Assembly: GCA_023259435.1 (NCBI GenBank)
Contig: JALRHZ010000009.1
Coordinates: forward strand, 1 to 41,171
Direction of reading: 5' to 3'
DNA: 41,171 nt
From: Paracoccaceae bacterium
Lineage (GTDB): Bacteria; Pseudomonadota; Alphaproteobacteria; Rhodobacterales; Rhodobacteraceae
Each line of letters opens with the position of its first letter. The first letter of the stretch is position 1. Below the pieces are notes generated by a model. It had not been told where the DNA came from and searched no databases. It saw only the letters and a list, made by a program, of their open reading frames with translations. Made by a program: the position numbers and the translations under genes. Positions 16,501 to 25,415 of the stretch are shown in pieces.

Positions 16501-18540
16501 ATGGTAGCAACAAACAAAGTCCTCACAGTTTCATACGGCACATTTTCGTGCACCCTAGAGGGGTTCGATGATTCGTTTGAGATGATGAAAGCCGTTGCTG
16601 AATATTTCCGTGATCTCTCTGCGGATGATCGGTACTTTGGCGCAGAGCCTCCCAAACTGGATCAAGACGCCCTTGCACAAGCCGCCTCGCGCAATTCGAC
16701 CCAAGCCATTTCAGCCCGCAAGGAAGGGGATACAATCGTATTGTCCCCAAAAGACACCTCGGCACAAACCGCCCCATCAAGTGATCTACGTCCAGCATCA
16801 TCTTTGGCGGAACGCATCGCCCGTATTCGTGCAGTGGCAAAACAGGCCGAGCTAGAAGAACGTCTTGCCGAACCAGAGGCATCATCATCCGAGCACATGC
16901 AGTCACATGCCACGCCAGAGGCCGGAAATACAATCGAAGATGCATTTTACGAGGATGAAGAAGACATTTCAGATGAGGTGTCGCATGCCGAGATCCTTCC
17001 TGTCACAGCTTCCGCATTGGCAGATCCTTCGGATGCAATCGAACAAGACGAACCCGATTATGAAGATGAAACTCCACAAGACGCCACAGAACAGACAACG
17101 GATGCCTCAGAAGTTGTTTCAGTCGAAGAAACGCCAGTTGCTGAATTAGAGCCGGCCGAGACATCAACGCAGATTACCCCTGAGACCATAGATGACATCG
17201 CCGAATCTGTGACCTTAGAAGAGACCGCACCCGCGGATCCTCAGGCCCAACATATTCCAGAGCAAGCAGACACAATATCGTTGGAAGCTGAACCAGACAC
17301 TCTGGCGGTTGAGACATCCGAGAGTGCGTCGGCTGACGCGACCACAGAACTTGAACAAGCGGATTTTTCTTCTGATGCCCCGGATGCAGCCGCCTTGGAT
17401 GCAACAGATCAGGACCAACCGCAAGAAATGCTGGTTCAAGACGAAGTTGAACCAGAGATGGAGCCGCTCGTCTTGACGCCGGCTGATGCCGTCACCCAAT
17501 CAGATCAGCCCGCAGAGCCACGCAAACCACGCGTGCATGTGATTAAGGTTGACACATCACAGGTTGAGACCAATGCGCAGTCCGCACATGATGATCTGAA
17601 TGCACAACAGGCTGCGGATCTTGAGCAGGCCCTTGGCGGTGCGTTTGAGGATACACTTGAGGATAAGAGCCCTGCCGCTGAGGTCACAGACGAAGTATCC
17701 CCCGAGCTCAATGACGCTGTGTTTGAAGACGACGACTTTGAGACAAGTTTGGCTGCGGCTTTGGCCGATGATGACACAGTGGACGATACAGAGGTGACAC
17801 CACTTGATACAGCCGAGGACGTATCGGAAGAAATTCAACAAAATGTCGAGACTATAGACAAAGCGCAGGTTACACCGCGCCGTGTGTCTGAGGCTTCGCA
17901 AAACCAAGACGTCAACGCGGACCAAGATATGGATCGTCTTGTCGAAACCACAAATGAACAAATGTCCAAACCGGACTCTAGCCGCAGACGCAATGCCCTT
18001 GCCCATTTGCGAGCAGCAGTTGCGGCCACCTTATCGGACGTAAGCATACGTGGCGAAAAAGAAGAAAAAGACCCGCAAGCGTATCGCAGTGATCTAGAAC
18101 AAGTTGTTCGGCCACGTCGTCCGAACACCCGTGTCTTGCGCAGCGAAATCAATGAGGAAATTCAACAAACACCGCTTCGTTTGGTGGCAGAACAAAGGGT
18201 CGACATTGCACCCGAGACCAACGTCAAAAGCACATCAATTTCGCCAGAAGATTACGCAACTTTTGATGAATACGCAGAAGCCGTCGGCGCGTTTTCTCTT
18301 GAGGATAAAATTGAGGCCTGCGCGAGTTACCTGCAGTTTGTGCTAGGAGAAGCCGCCTTTTCACGGCCGATGCTTATGAACACTGTGAAAAAGGGTGCGC
18401 CCGAAGAGTTCTCTCGCGAAGCAGGCCTAAAGCGCTTTGGCGCATTGATCCGTGAAGGGAAAATCAAACGTACTGAAGATGGAAAATTCGTCGCGTCCCA
18501 AGAAATTGGATATCAGCCAACCGATTTAATGGCAGGCTAA
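16501..18540 (+). CDS. Large acidic, mostly disordered protein of unknown function
   Basis: A 679-residue protein with no signal peptide or membrane segment. It has three parts. Residues 1-50 are ordered (KVLTVSYGTFSCTLEGF, MMKAVAEYFRDLSADDRYFG). Residues 80-490 are low-complexity and very rich in Glu, Asp, Ala, Thr, Pro and Gln, so probably disordered. Residues about 490-679 turn basic (SRRRNALAHLRAAVAAT, VVRPRRPNTRVLRSEI) and end in a folded-looking domain (DEYAEAVGAFSLEDKIEACASY, EEFSREAGLKRFGALI). I recall conserved Rhodobacterales proteins with a very similar N-terminus, some labelled CheA-like, but no CheA domain is visible. The acidic middle and basic segment would suit a scaffold or nucleic-acid-associated role; that is a guess. 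Confidence 0.8.
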   Translation: MVATNKVLTVSYGTFSCTLEGFDDSFEMMKAVAEYFRDLSADDRYFGAEPPKLDQDALAQAASRNSTQAISARKEGDTIVLSPKDTSAQTAPSSDLRPASSLAERIARIRAVAKQAELEERLAEPEASSSEHMQSHATPEAGNTIEDAFYEDEEDISDEVSHAEILPVTASALADPSDAIEQDEPDYEDETPQDATEQTTDASEVVSVEETPVAELEPAETSTQITPETIDDIAESVTLEETAPADPQAQHIPEQADTISLEAEPDTLAVETSESASADATTELEQADFSSDAPDAAALDATDQDQPQEMLVQDEVEPEMEPLVLTPADAVTQSDQPAEPRKPRVHVIKVDTSQVETNAQSAHDDLNAQQAADLEQALGGAFEDTLEDKSPAAEVTDEVSPELNDAVFEDDDFETSLAAALADDDTVDDTEVTPLDTAEDVSEEIQQNVETIDKAQVTPRRVSEASQNQDVNADQDMDRLVETTNEQMSKPDSSRRRNALAHLRAAVAATLSDVSIRGEKEEKDPQAYRSDLEQVVRPRRPNTRVLRSEINEEIQQTPLRLVAEQRVDIAPETNVKSTSISPEDYATFDEYAEAVGAFSLEDKIEACASYLQFVLGEAAFSRPMLMNTVKKGAPEEFSREAGLKRFGALIREGKIKRTEDGKFVASQEIGYQPTDLMAG

Positions 18541-18567
18541 GCCGAACGCCAGTTTTGAACTCTGACG

Positions 18568-18798
18568 CTACTCGTCTCTTGGCGGCGCATCTGGGTCTGC
18601 TTGCCCAATTCCTTTGAAAATGGCCTTTAACGGAAAGGCCCATAAAACGCCCAGACCAACATAGACGACAAGCTCGACCCAGAATGGTGGACGGTCGAAC
18701 AGGTCAATCACGTTAACAGCCACAACCACATACAGCGGCAAGCCGATTAACAAGAATAGCAAAGATAGTCGGCGACGGGCGTTGTAGCTAAGTTTCAT
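18568..18798 (-). CDS. DUF2842 membrane protein
   Basis: A 76-residue protein of the alphaproteobacterial DUF2842 family. It has a basic N-terminus ([12 protein letters not shown]) and two hydrophobic helices at about residues 12-33 and 40-60 (VELVVYVGLGVLWAFPL), followed by a polar tail with DPDAPPRDE. Its ATG overlaps the purA stop by one base (TGATG), so it is translated from the purA transcript. The function is unknown. Confidence 0.85.
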   Translation of the reverse strand: MKLSYNARRRLSLLFLLIGLPLYVVVAVNVIDLFDRPPFWVELVVYVGLGVLWAFPLKAIFKGIGQADPDAPPRDE

Positions 18799-20090
18799 CA
18801 GTCTGCAAATGGATCAGTGACAAGGATCGTGTCGTTTCGTTCAGGTGAAGTTGATAGTAGGGCGACGGGGCATTCAATCAACTCTTCGATCCGTTTTACG
18901 TATTTGATCGCATTGGCAGGCAGATCATTCCATGACCGCGCACCTTCTGTGCTTTCAGACCAACCTGACATTTCCTCATAGATTGGAACACACCGCGCCT
19001 GTTGGTCCGCAGCCGTTGGCAGATAATCAAGGCGTTCGCCGTCTAGGTCATACCCGACACAGATTTTCAGTGTCTCAAACCCATCCAAAACATCCAATTT
19101 TGTTAGGGAAATGCCGCTTACGCCTGAGGTCGCACAGGTTTGACGGACCAATACCGCATCAAACCACCCACAGCGCCGCTTGCGTCCTGTTGTCGTGCCA
19201 AACTCATGGCCCCGTTCCCCAAGGCGTTGTCCGTCGTCGTCATCAAGTTCGGTCGGGAAAGGCCCCTCGCCCACACGCGTTGTATAGGCTTTTACGATAC
19301 CCAAAACGAAATCGATGCCACCCGGACCAATTCCCGAGCCTGTCGCGGCCTGTCCTGAGATGACATTTGAAGACGTTACAAAAGGATATGTCCCGAAATC
19401 GATATCCAACAGAGCGCCTTGCGCTCCCTCAAACAGGATCCGTTTGCCCGCTTTTCGCTTATCGTTCAACACCTTCCACACGGGCGCCGCGTATTCCAGA
19501 ATTTTCGGAGCGATGTCTTTTAACTGATCGATCAAGCCTTGGCGATCAATCTCATCTATGTTCATCCCACGACGTAGGGTATTATGGTGCTGCAACAAGC
19601 GATCCACCCGCGCCTCAAGTGTCGCCTCATCCGCCAAATCGGCAACACGGATGGCACGACGGCCAACCTTGTCTTCATAGGCCGGTCCAATGCCGCGACC
19701 TGTTGTGCCAATTTTGGCAACGGAATTCACGCTCTCGCAGGCGCGGTCCAATTCTCCGTGAATTGGAAGGATTAACGGAGTATTTTCCGCAATCATCAAC
19801 GTCTCTGGCGAGATGTCCACGCCTTGGGCACGAACAGTTTCAATTTCATTGATCAAATGCCACGGGTCCAACACAACGCCGTTGCCAATAACCGAAAGCT
19901 TGCCGCCGCGTACAACACCCGAAGGCAGCGCGTGCAATTTGTACACTTTTCCATCAACGACCAATGTGTGACCGGCATTATGCCCACCTTGAAAACGCAC
20001 AACAACATCTGCGCGTTCTGACAGCCAATCCACGATTTTGCCTTTGCCTTCATCGCCCCACTGAGCACCGACTACAACAACATTTGCCAT
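18798..20090 (-). CDS. purA: Adenylosuccinate synthase
   Basis: Forms adenylosuccinate from IMP, aspartate and GTP, the first committed step to AMP. The 430 residues match the family length. Signatures are the N-terminal P-loop-like [15 protein letters not shown], the [11 protein letters not shown] stretch with catalytic His, [17 protein letters not shown] near residue 130, [14 protein letters not shown] and [16 protein letters not shown]. It is co-translated with the DUF2842 gene. The 96-base gap to the nitrile hydratase accessory gene upstream means it may have its own promoter or be read from that operon. Confidence 0.97.
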   Translation of the reverse strand: MANVVVVGAQWGDEGKGKIVDWLSERADVVVRFQGGHNAGHTLVVDGKVYKLHALPSGVVRGGKLSVIGNGVVLDPWHLINEIETVRAQGVDISPETLMIAENTPLILPIHGELDRACESVNSVAKIGTTGRGIGPAYEDKVGRRAIRVADLADEATLEARVDRLLQHHNTLRRGMNIDEIDRQGLIDQLKDIAPKILEYAAPVWKVLNDKRKAGKRILFEGAQGALLDIDFGTYPFVTSSNVISGQAATGSGIGPGGIDFVLGIVKAYTTRVGEGPFPTELDDDDGQRLGERGHEFGTTTGRKRRCGWFDAVLVRQTCATSGVSGISLTKLDVLDGFETLKICVGYDLDGERLDYLPTAADQQARCVPIYEEMSGWSESTEGARSWNDLPANAIKYVKRIEELIECPVALLSTSPERNDTILVTDPFAD

Positions 20091-20186
20091 GACTGACCTT
20101 TCGTTTGAGCATAAACCGACCGTGCTATAGCCCTATCACCGCTCAAAGGGAACCGCCAAAATGACGCAAACCGTGTAAAGTCGGTC

Positions 20187-20528
20187 TTATCGCGGATCGC
20201 TTGGCGGTATTGGGATCACTGCGTTCCCGTGTGGGGTCTCAAGATAGGCCTGTCGCCACGCCTCCACCCAGTGTGAAACCATAGGTTCACTTGCAAGTTC
20301 TGCCTCTTGCAAAATCTGCTCTAGCGTGACCAACCATTGGAGATAGTAATGATCTTCTTGGGACTGATCCGGCTTAGGCATCGATTTGAGGTTTTTGCTA
20401 AATCTCTGCGCCCAAAAGGGCCACGAAAATGCGCCTGCTTCATTCAAGGCCACGCTAAGCGCGAACACCTCTGCGTGCCATGGCTCGGCAAAAGCTTTGG
20501 GTTTTATTGGGCCATGTTCGTCTCTCAT
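20187..20528 (-). CDS. Nitrile hydratase accessory protein (activator, P14K/NthE-like)
   Basis: A 113-residue protein matching the small activators that carry cobalt-loaded alpha subunit into cobalt-type nitrile hydratases. It resembles the N-terminal part of the beta subunit: its FAEPWHAEVFALSVALNEAG aligns with FDQPWHADALALTLACGALG of the upstream gene, as known for this family. The central part has WPFWAQRFSKNL and HYYLQWLVTLEQIL. The ATG at 20528 overlaps the beta-subunit TGA. A start further upstream would lie inside the beta gene. It is the last gene of the alpha-beta-activator operon. Confidence 0.85.
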   Translation of the reverse strand: MRDEHGPIKPKAFAEPWHAEVFALSVALNEAGAFSWPFWAQRFSKNLKSMPKPDQSQEDHYYLQWLVTLEQILQEAELASEPMVSHWVEAWRQAYLETPHGNAVIPIPPSDPR

Positions 20529-21208
20529 ACTGGCACGCCAAGATAGGGTTCCCAAAGATCCAAGATCACCTTATCCTCTGAATTCGCGACATCTGGCCAT
20601 AAATCTATCGCTTTGAAAGCAACTGAATACAGGTGCTGTGGCATTTCCCCTAACCCGTGCGCATGGGCATCGGGAAACACATGCGCGCCATGATGGGCAA
20701 CAATCCGACCTATTTTCTGCGCCGCATAAGACGGTAGGCGCGTATGGCCGCCTGCAACTAACTTATTCCCCGCGTCCCGGGTCAGGACGCTGTCATCGAT
20801 GGAAAATGCGGGGGACGTATCCGTGTCCCTGTTCGTAGGACCACCCCGTGACAAAACAGCCGCGACCTCTGACGGCTTAAGGGCCCGCGAGGAAAGATCC
20901 GATTGTGCCGGCGGGGTTTCGCCGCTCAATTCCATCTGCGAGATAACCCCACGTTCAACCAATAGATCAGCCAAAGCTGCGATCCATTTTTCATAATAGG
21001 TGAAGGTGCGGTAATCTTCCGGCGCCAAACACTCACGCGCATGGCGAGAGATATCTAAATTCCACTGTCCCAACGCCCCACATGCAAGTGTCAGGGCAAG
21101 GGCATCTGCGTGCCACGGTTGGTCAAACACCCCATCAGCGTGTTCCAAAGGCTCCGAGCGCACAGGGGTATCTGTTTGATCCCCTCCCATGTCATGCGGG
21201 CGCTTCAT
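20525..21208 (-). CDS. nthB: Nitrile hydratase beta subunit
   Basis: The beta subunit of the heteromeric enzyme that hydrates nitriles to amides. Its 227 residues open with KRPHDMGG, the typical start of beta subunits. The helical N-terminal domain contains FDQPWHADALALTLACGALG and YYEKWIAALADLLVERGV. The C-terminal SH3-like barrel has GHTRLPSYAAQKIGRIVAHHG, FPDAHAHGLGE and HLYSVAFKAIDLW, where substrate-channel and claw-setting-adjacent residues normally lie. Its ATG overlaps the alpha-subunit stop and its TGA overlaps the accessory ATG, so all three are tightly coupled. Confidence 0.93.
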   Translation of the reverse strand: MKRPHDMGGDQTDTPVRSEPLEHADGVFDQPWHADALALTLACGALGQWNLDISRHARECLAPEDYRTFTYYEKWIAALADLLVERGVISQMELSGETPPAQSDLSSRALKPSEVAAVLSRGGPTNRDTDTSPAFSIDDSVLTRDAGNKLVAGGHTRLPSYAAQKIGRIVAHHGAHVFPDAHAHGLGEMPQHLYSVAFKAIDLWPDVANSEDKVILDLWEPYLGVPV

Positions 21209-21843
21209 GCTTCACCTGACTCAAGAGTGCCATTTTGCGGCGGTAGGATTTCTGTTCCTATCATCGCATTTCGTGTCACGATTTTTTGTAACTGTGGGAT
21301 GTCCCAGCCTTCTGTGCCTGCCGGACGTTGAGGTAAGACAAGGTATCGAATTTCTGCGGTCGAATCCCAAACGCGCACTTTTGTGGCCTGTGGCAAGTCA
21401 ACTCCAAATTCGGACAAAACCTTGCGCGGTTCACGTACAGCACGGGCACGATAGGCGTCTGATTTGTACCACGAAGGCGGAATTCCCAGTAAAGGCCAAG
21501 GGTAACAACTGCATAAGGTACAGACCACAAGATTATGCAGATCATCTGTATTCTCGACAATCTTCATATGCTCGCCTTGACGGCCATAAAACCCAAGTTG
21601 TTGTAAAACAGGCATAGGGTCATCCAACAGAGCTTGCTTGAGGCTCTGATCGGTCCAAGCCATTGCAACCAGCTTGGCACCGTTTTGAGGGCCAATTTTA
21701 TTTTGATAGGTGTCGATAATTTCATCCAAAGCATCGCGGTTTATCAACTGCTTTTGCAAAAGTAAGCTTTCAAGCGCTTTGACCCGCAAGCTTGGCTCGG
21801 ATGGAAGATCTGTATGAGGGTGGTCGTGGTGATCATGTGGCAT
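21205..21843 (-). CDS. nthA: Nitrile hydratase alpha subunit, cobalt type
   Basis: The metal-binding subunit. The 212 residues contain the claw motif VCTLCSCYPWP with Cys108, Cys111, Ser112 and Cys113. Thr at the second motif position indicates non-corrin cobalt, since iron-type enzymes have Ser there. Further matches are AYRARAVREPRKVLSEFG and the C-terminal PAGTEGW. The N-terminus is His-rich (five His in residues 3-10). The ATG at 21843 fits the family; a TTG at 21858 is the only upstream option, and neither has a clear Shine-Dalgarno sequence. The product amide would need an amidase, which is not in the window. Confidence 0.94.
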   Translation of the reverse strand: MPHDHHDHPHTDLPSEPSLRVKALESLLLQKQLINRDALDEIIDTYQNKIGPQNGAKLVAMAWTDQSLKQALLDDPMPVLQQLGFYGRQGEHMKIVENTDDLHNLVVCTLCSCYPWPLLGIPPSWYKSDAYRARAVREPRKVLSEFGVDLPQATKVRVWDSTAEIRYLVLPQRPAGTEGWDIPQLQKIVTRNAMIGTEILPPQNGTLESGEA

Positions 21844-21858
21844 ATAAAAACACTGCAA

Positions 21859-21941
21859 CGCGTATTCGACAAAGTCCAGACCAATCTAGGCTTGCCCCCG
21901 TTGGAAAAAATCCCTATCTAGCCCGTTAAATCGAATACGCG
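21859..21941. promoter_or_regulatory. Mirrored 11-bp leader elements between nthA and secG
   Basis: CGCGTATTCGA at 21859-21869 and its exact complement TCGAATACGCG at 21931-21941 are 61 bases apart. Each lies just before a divergent gene: 15 bases before the nthA ATG and 7 bases before the secG ATG. Relative to each gene both read TCGAATACGCG. This could be a shared operator or mRNA leader, or the trace of a duplicated leader. Confidence 0.5.
21892..21920 (+). promoter_or_regulatory. Candidate secG promoter
   Basis: TTGCCC (21892-21897) and TATCTA (21915-21920) are separated by 17 bases, a reasonable sigma-70-type pair located 28 bases before the secG start. It lies between the two mirrored leader elements. 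Confidence 0.4.
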
Positions 21942-21948
21942 AGGCCCT

Positions 21949-22308
21949 ATGGAAAACGTCATCCTTACAATTCATCTAATCCTTGCGCTGGCTTTGATCG
22001 GCGCGGTGCTATTGCAGCGGTCGGAAGGCGGCGGATTGGGTATTGGCGGTGGCGGAGGCGACGGCGTGATGTCGGGTCGCAGTGCCGCAACGGCAATGAC
22101 CAAACTGACATGGATTTTGGCGGTCGCCTTTATCTGTACCTCTATCGCGTTGACTTTGGTAGCGGCCAAAAACTCATCAAGCGGTTCAGTTCTTGACCGT
22201 CTCGGCGGTGCGTCGTCTTCAACTGATGCTCCGGCGCTGCCAGATACGGACGCGTTGTTACCCCCAACGGATATCACGACGCCCGACTTGGTCCCAAGCG
22301 CGGACTAA
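21949..22308 (+). CDS. secG: Preprotein translocase subunit SecG
   Basis: A 119-residue membrane subunit of the SecYEG channel. Two helices are clear: residues about 3-23 (VILTIHLILALALIGAVLLQ) and 51-71 (LTWILAVAFICTSIALTLV). They are joined by the family loop RSEGGGLGIGGGGG...GRSAATAMTK. A long polar, Ser/Pro/Asp-rich C-terminal tail follows, as in other alphaproteobacterial SecG proteins. The ATG has GAGG 5 bases upstream. It precedes pyrG, a conserved order in this group. Confidence 0.93.
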   Translation: MENVILTIHLILALALIGAVLLQRSEGGGLGIGGGGGDGVMSGRSAATAMTKLTWILAVAFICTSIALTLVAAKNSSSGSVLDRLGGASSSTDAPALPDTDALLPPTDITTPDLVPSAD

Positions 22309-22332
22309 CACTATACTTTGATAGACTAAATC

Positions 22333-22372
22333 GGATCGCAACTGTATCTTGCGGTCCCATTGCTTTTATTTT
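22333..22372 (+). terminator. Probable intrinsic terminator after secG
   Basis: A 9-bp stem with one G-T pair (arms 22333-22341 and 22349-22357, loop of 7) is followed by a T-rich stretch CATTGCTTTTATTTT. It lies 24 bases after the secG stop. It would separate secG from pyrG or attenuate readthrough. Confidence 0.6.
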
Positions 22373-22477
22373 GCGAATCCTTTAAGGGTTAAATCCCGTG
22401 ATACTCGTGCAATTTCGGTTGCATCAGGGATCAAAACTCATGGTTTGCACAACACCAAAATCACGGGAGCACCTAAC

Positions 22478-24121
22478 ATGGCAAGGTTCGTTTTCATCAC
22501 CGGCGGGGTGGTGTCTTCATTGGGAAAAGGTTTGGCATCAGCGGCTCTTGGCGCGTTGCTACAGGCCCGTGGATATACTGTACGGTTACGCAAACTAGAC
22601 CCCTATTTGAACGTTGACCCTGGCACGATGAGCCCGTTTGAGCACGGCGAAGTCTTTGTGACTGATGACGGGGCAGAAACCGACCTTGATCTTGGCCACT
22701 ATGAGCGGTTCACCGGTGTTGCGGCACGCAAAACCGATTCCGTCTCGTCAGGACGCATTTATTCCAGCGTTCTGGAAAAAGAGCGCCGCGGCGATTATCT
22801 GGGTAAAACAATCCAAGTTATTCCCCACGTGACCAACGAAATTAAGGACTTTATCTCTATCGGTGAAGACGAAGTTGATTTTATGTTGTGCGAAATTGGT
22901 GGGACCGTTGGCGACATCGAAGGGCTGCCATTTTTCGAAGCTATCCGACAGTTTTCACAAGACAAGCCACGCGGCCAGTGTGTGTTCATGCACCTGACAC
23001 TGCTGCCATGGATCGCAGCAAGTGGAGAGCTTAAGACGAAACCGACACAGCACTCGGTCAAAGAGCTGCGCAGCATCGGTCTTGCACCAGATATTCTGGT
23101 CTGCCGCTCAGAAGGACCAATTCCACAAAAAGAGCGCGAAAAGCTGGCTCTCTTCTGCAACGTTCGCCCCGATAGCGTGATCGCCGCGCAGGATTTGAAA
23201 TCCATCTATGAGGCCCCCCTCGCCTATCACAAGGAGGGATTGGATCAGGCAGTTTTGGATGCCTTTGGCCTAAGCGGGGCGCCGAAGCCAAAGCTTGATA
23301 TTTGGGAAGATGTCGCGGATCGTATTTACAATCCAGAAGGCAATGTGCGCGTTGCAATCGTTGGAAAATACACACAGCTTGAAGATGCCTATAAATCAAT
23401 TGCCGAGGCACTGACACACGGAGGCATGGCCAACCGTGTCAAAGTAAAAATCGAATGGGTCGATGCAGAATTATTCGACCAAGAAGATGCAACTGCGCAC
23501 CTGCAAGGCTTTGATGCCATCTTGGTGCCTGGCGGATTCGGCGAACGCGGCACTGAGGGCAAGATCAAAGCAGCGCAATTCGCCCGTGAACACAAGATCC
23601 CTTATCTTGGAATTTGTTTGGGGATGCAGATGGCCGTTATCGAAGCCGCGCGGAACGTGGCGGGCGTGCCCCATGCAGGATCCGAGGAATTCGATCACGA
23701 AGCGGGCAAAAAACGCTTTGAGCCAGTGGTCTATCACCTAAAGGAATGGATCCAAGGCAACCATGTTGTCGAACGCAAAGTTGGCGATGACAAAGGCGGC
23801 ACAATGCGCCTTGGCGCCTATGACGCGACACTGACTGAGGGGTCCAAAGTTGCCACTGCTTACGGAACCACAGAGATTGAAGAACGTCACCGTCACCGGT
23901 ATGAAGTCGATATAACGTACCGCGAAAAGCTTGAAGCGGTTGGGCTAAAGTTTTCAGGTATGTCCCCAGACGGACGTTTGCCCGAGATCGTAGAATGGGA
24001 AGATCATCCGTGGTTCATTGGCGTCCAGTTCCATCCCGAGCTGAAATCGAAACCGTTTGAACCACATCCATTGTTCCGTGATTTCATACGCGCAGCAAAA
24101 GAAAACTCTCGTCTGGTATAA
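22478..24121 (+). CDS. pyrG: CTP synthase
   Basis: Converts UTP to CTP using ATP and glutamine. The 547 residues have the N-terminal synthetase domain ([40 protein letters not shown]) and a C-terminal class I glutaminase domain with nucleophile Cys380 in [11 protein letters not shown] and the His/Glu pair in [12 protein letters not shown]. The start at 22478 has GGAG 9 bases upstream and matches the family N-terminus exactly; the open frame extends 43 codons further but without similarity. Expression is probably from the 169-base gap after the secG terminator. Confidence 0.97.
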   Translation: MARFVFITGGVVSSLGKGLASAALGALLQARGYTVRLRKLDPYLNVDPGTMSPFEHGEVFVTDDGAETDLDLGHYERFTGVAARKTDSVSSGRIYSSVLEKERRGDYLGKTIQVIPHVTNEIKDFISIGEDEVDFMLCEIGGTVGDIEGLPFFEAIRQFSQDKPRGQCVFMHLTLLPWIAASGELKTKPTQHSVKELRSIGLAPDILVCRSEGPIPQKEREKLALFCNVRPDSVIAAQDLKSIYEAPLAYHKEGLDQAVLDAFGLSGAPKPKLDIWEDVADRIYNPEGNVRVAIVGKYTQLEDAYKSIAEALTHGGMANRVKVKIEWVDAELFDQEDATAHLQGFDAILVPGGFGERGTEGKIKAAQFAREHKIPYLGICLGMQMAVIEAARNVAGVPHAGSEEFDHEAGKKRFEPVVYHLKEWIQGNHVVERKVGDDKGGTMRLGAYDATLTEGSKVATAYGTTEIEERHRHRYEVDITYREKLEAVGLKFSGMSPDGRLPEIVEWEDHPWFIGVQFHPELKSKPFEPHPLFRDFIRAAKENSRLV

Positions 24122-24173
24122 GATTAAGATGCAGCAAAGCATTCGCCAGATTTACAAACTTTCGAGCGCCTGA

Positions 24174-24953
24174 ATGCTATCTTATCAACACATATACCAC
24201 GCAGGGAACCTTGCCGATGTTCACAAACATGCGGCGCTTGCGTGGATTTTGTCCTATTTGGTGCAAAAAGATAAGCCCCTGTCCTACTTTGAAACCCACG
24301 CGGGACGCGGGCTTTATGACCTAGGTGCGCCTGAGGCGCTCAAGACCCAAGAAGCGGAAAACGGGTATGCCCGTTTAAACAACCTTGGGATCATTCCGTC
24401 CGACCACATCTATGCCAAAACGCTTGACGCCTGTACGCAACTGCACGGCTCTCATAGCTATCCTGGCTCACCGTGGGTCGCGCACCATATATTGCGTCCT
24501 ACGGATCGGATGACCCTCTGCGAATTGCACCCACTAGAGGCAAATCACCTACGCGCAGTGTTTCCAAAGGCAAAAATCGCGCAAAATGACGGCTTTGCCA
24601 CTGTCTTATCCGCCTGCCCGCCCACGCCGCGCCGTGGATTGGTTTTGATTGATCCAAGCTATGAAATTAAGACCGATTATGACACCATTCCAAAGTTCAT
24701 TTCGAATTTGAACAAAAAATGGAACGTAGGAATAATTGCCCTTTGGTATCCAATCTTAGGGGACGCACGACACCGAACTATGGTGCGCAGCATTCGGGCA
24801 AATCACGAAAACCTAGTGGTACACGAAGTCTCATTTCCTCCGGCCAAACAAGGTCACGGCATGGTCGGCTCTGGACTTGCGATTGTGAACGCACCATTTA
24901 ATACAGGAAGCGCCATGTCTGAGATCTCGGGTTGGTTCGCGCACTTAACATGA
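24174..24953 (+). CDS. rlmJ: 23S rRNA (adenine(2030)-N6)-methyltransferase
   Basis: A SAM-dependent methyltransferase for A2030 of 23S rRNA. The 259 residues start with LSYQHIYHAGNLADVHKHAAL, the usual RlmJ N-terminus. They contain the SAM-site region YFETHAGRGLYDL and the catalytic LIDPSYEIKTDY, a D/N-P-P-Y-like motif in its RlmJ form, followed by GIIALWYPI. It is the first gene of an apparent three-gene set with a TerB-like gene 21 bases on and a PhnD-like gene. Confidence 0.93.
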   Translation: MLSYQHIYHAGNLADVHKHAALAWILSYLVQKDKPLSYFETHAGRGLYDLGAPEALKTQEAENGYARLNNLGIIPSDHIYAKTLDACTQLHGSHSYPGSPWVAHHILRPTDRMTLCELHPLEANHLRAVFPKAKIAQNDGFATVLSACPPTPRRGLVLIDPSYEIKTDYDTIPKFISNLNKKWNVGIIALWYPILGDARHRTMVRSIRANHENLVVHEVSFPPAKQGHGMVGSGLAIVNAPFNTGSAMSEISGWFAHLT

Positions 24954-24974
24954 TCGCTGAAAAGGGGGGCACAG

Positions 24975-25415
24975 GTGTTTGGTTCGTTTTTAAAATCTCT
25001 TTTGGACCCAAATCCAAAACAGCTTGATACACTAGAGGAACAACTTGCCCTAGCGGCTATGCTGGTGCGTCTGGCCCGTGCGGATGAGGTCTATCAACAG
25101 GCCGAAAAGGATCGGATCATCTCTGTTCTTGCGCGGATGTATGACCTTGCCCCGAATGAGGCCCAAGACCTTTGCCATCGTGGGGAAGCGTTAGAAGCAG
25201 AAGCGCCGGATACCGTAAAATTTACATCTGCCCTCAAAGAGGCCGTCGCCTATGAAGATCGGATCAAGATCATCACCGCGCTTTGGGAAGTGGCACTGGC
25301 AGATAACGAAAGAAACGCGGACGAGGATGCCTTGGTCCGGCTTGTCAGCAGCCTACTTGGCGTAAGCGACGTTGATAGTGCCACTGCGCGACTGGCTATT
25401 GAGCGCAACGCATGA
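24975..25415 (+). CDS. TerB-family protein
   Basis: A 146-residue, all-helical cytoplasmic protein of the TerB-like (tellurite-resistance B) superfamily. Visible are the acidic metal-site helices LAAMLVRLARADEVYQQAEKD (residues about 26-46) and ITALWEVALADNERNADEDAL (about 96-116). Roseobacters often carry this short form without other ter genes, and no terC/D/Z is near. The GTG start follows GGGGGG by about 6 bases. Its TGA overlaps the ATG of the next gene. A metal-sensing role is inferred from the superfamily only. Confidence 0.85.
   Translation: MFGSFLKSLLDPNPKQLDTLEEQLALAAMLVRLARADEVYQQAEKDRIISVLARMYDLAPNEAQDLCHRGEALEAEAPDTVKFTSALKEAVAYEDRIKIITALWEVALADNERNADEDALVRLVSSLLGVSDVDSATARLAIERNA

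Noticed and set aside
22390..22440. Possible pyrG attenuator (TGCAA...TTGCA hairpin)
   Set aside because: Stem of only 5-6 bp and no T-run. The classical C-tract attenuation of Gram-positive pyrG is not expected here.
24975..25415. Tellurite-resistance operon
   Set aside because: Only a TerB-like gene is present; terC, terD and terZ are absent, so a resistance role is not supported.
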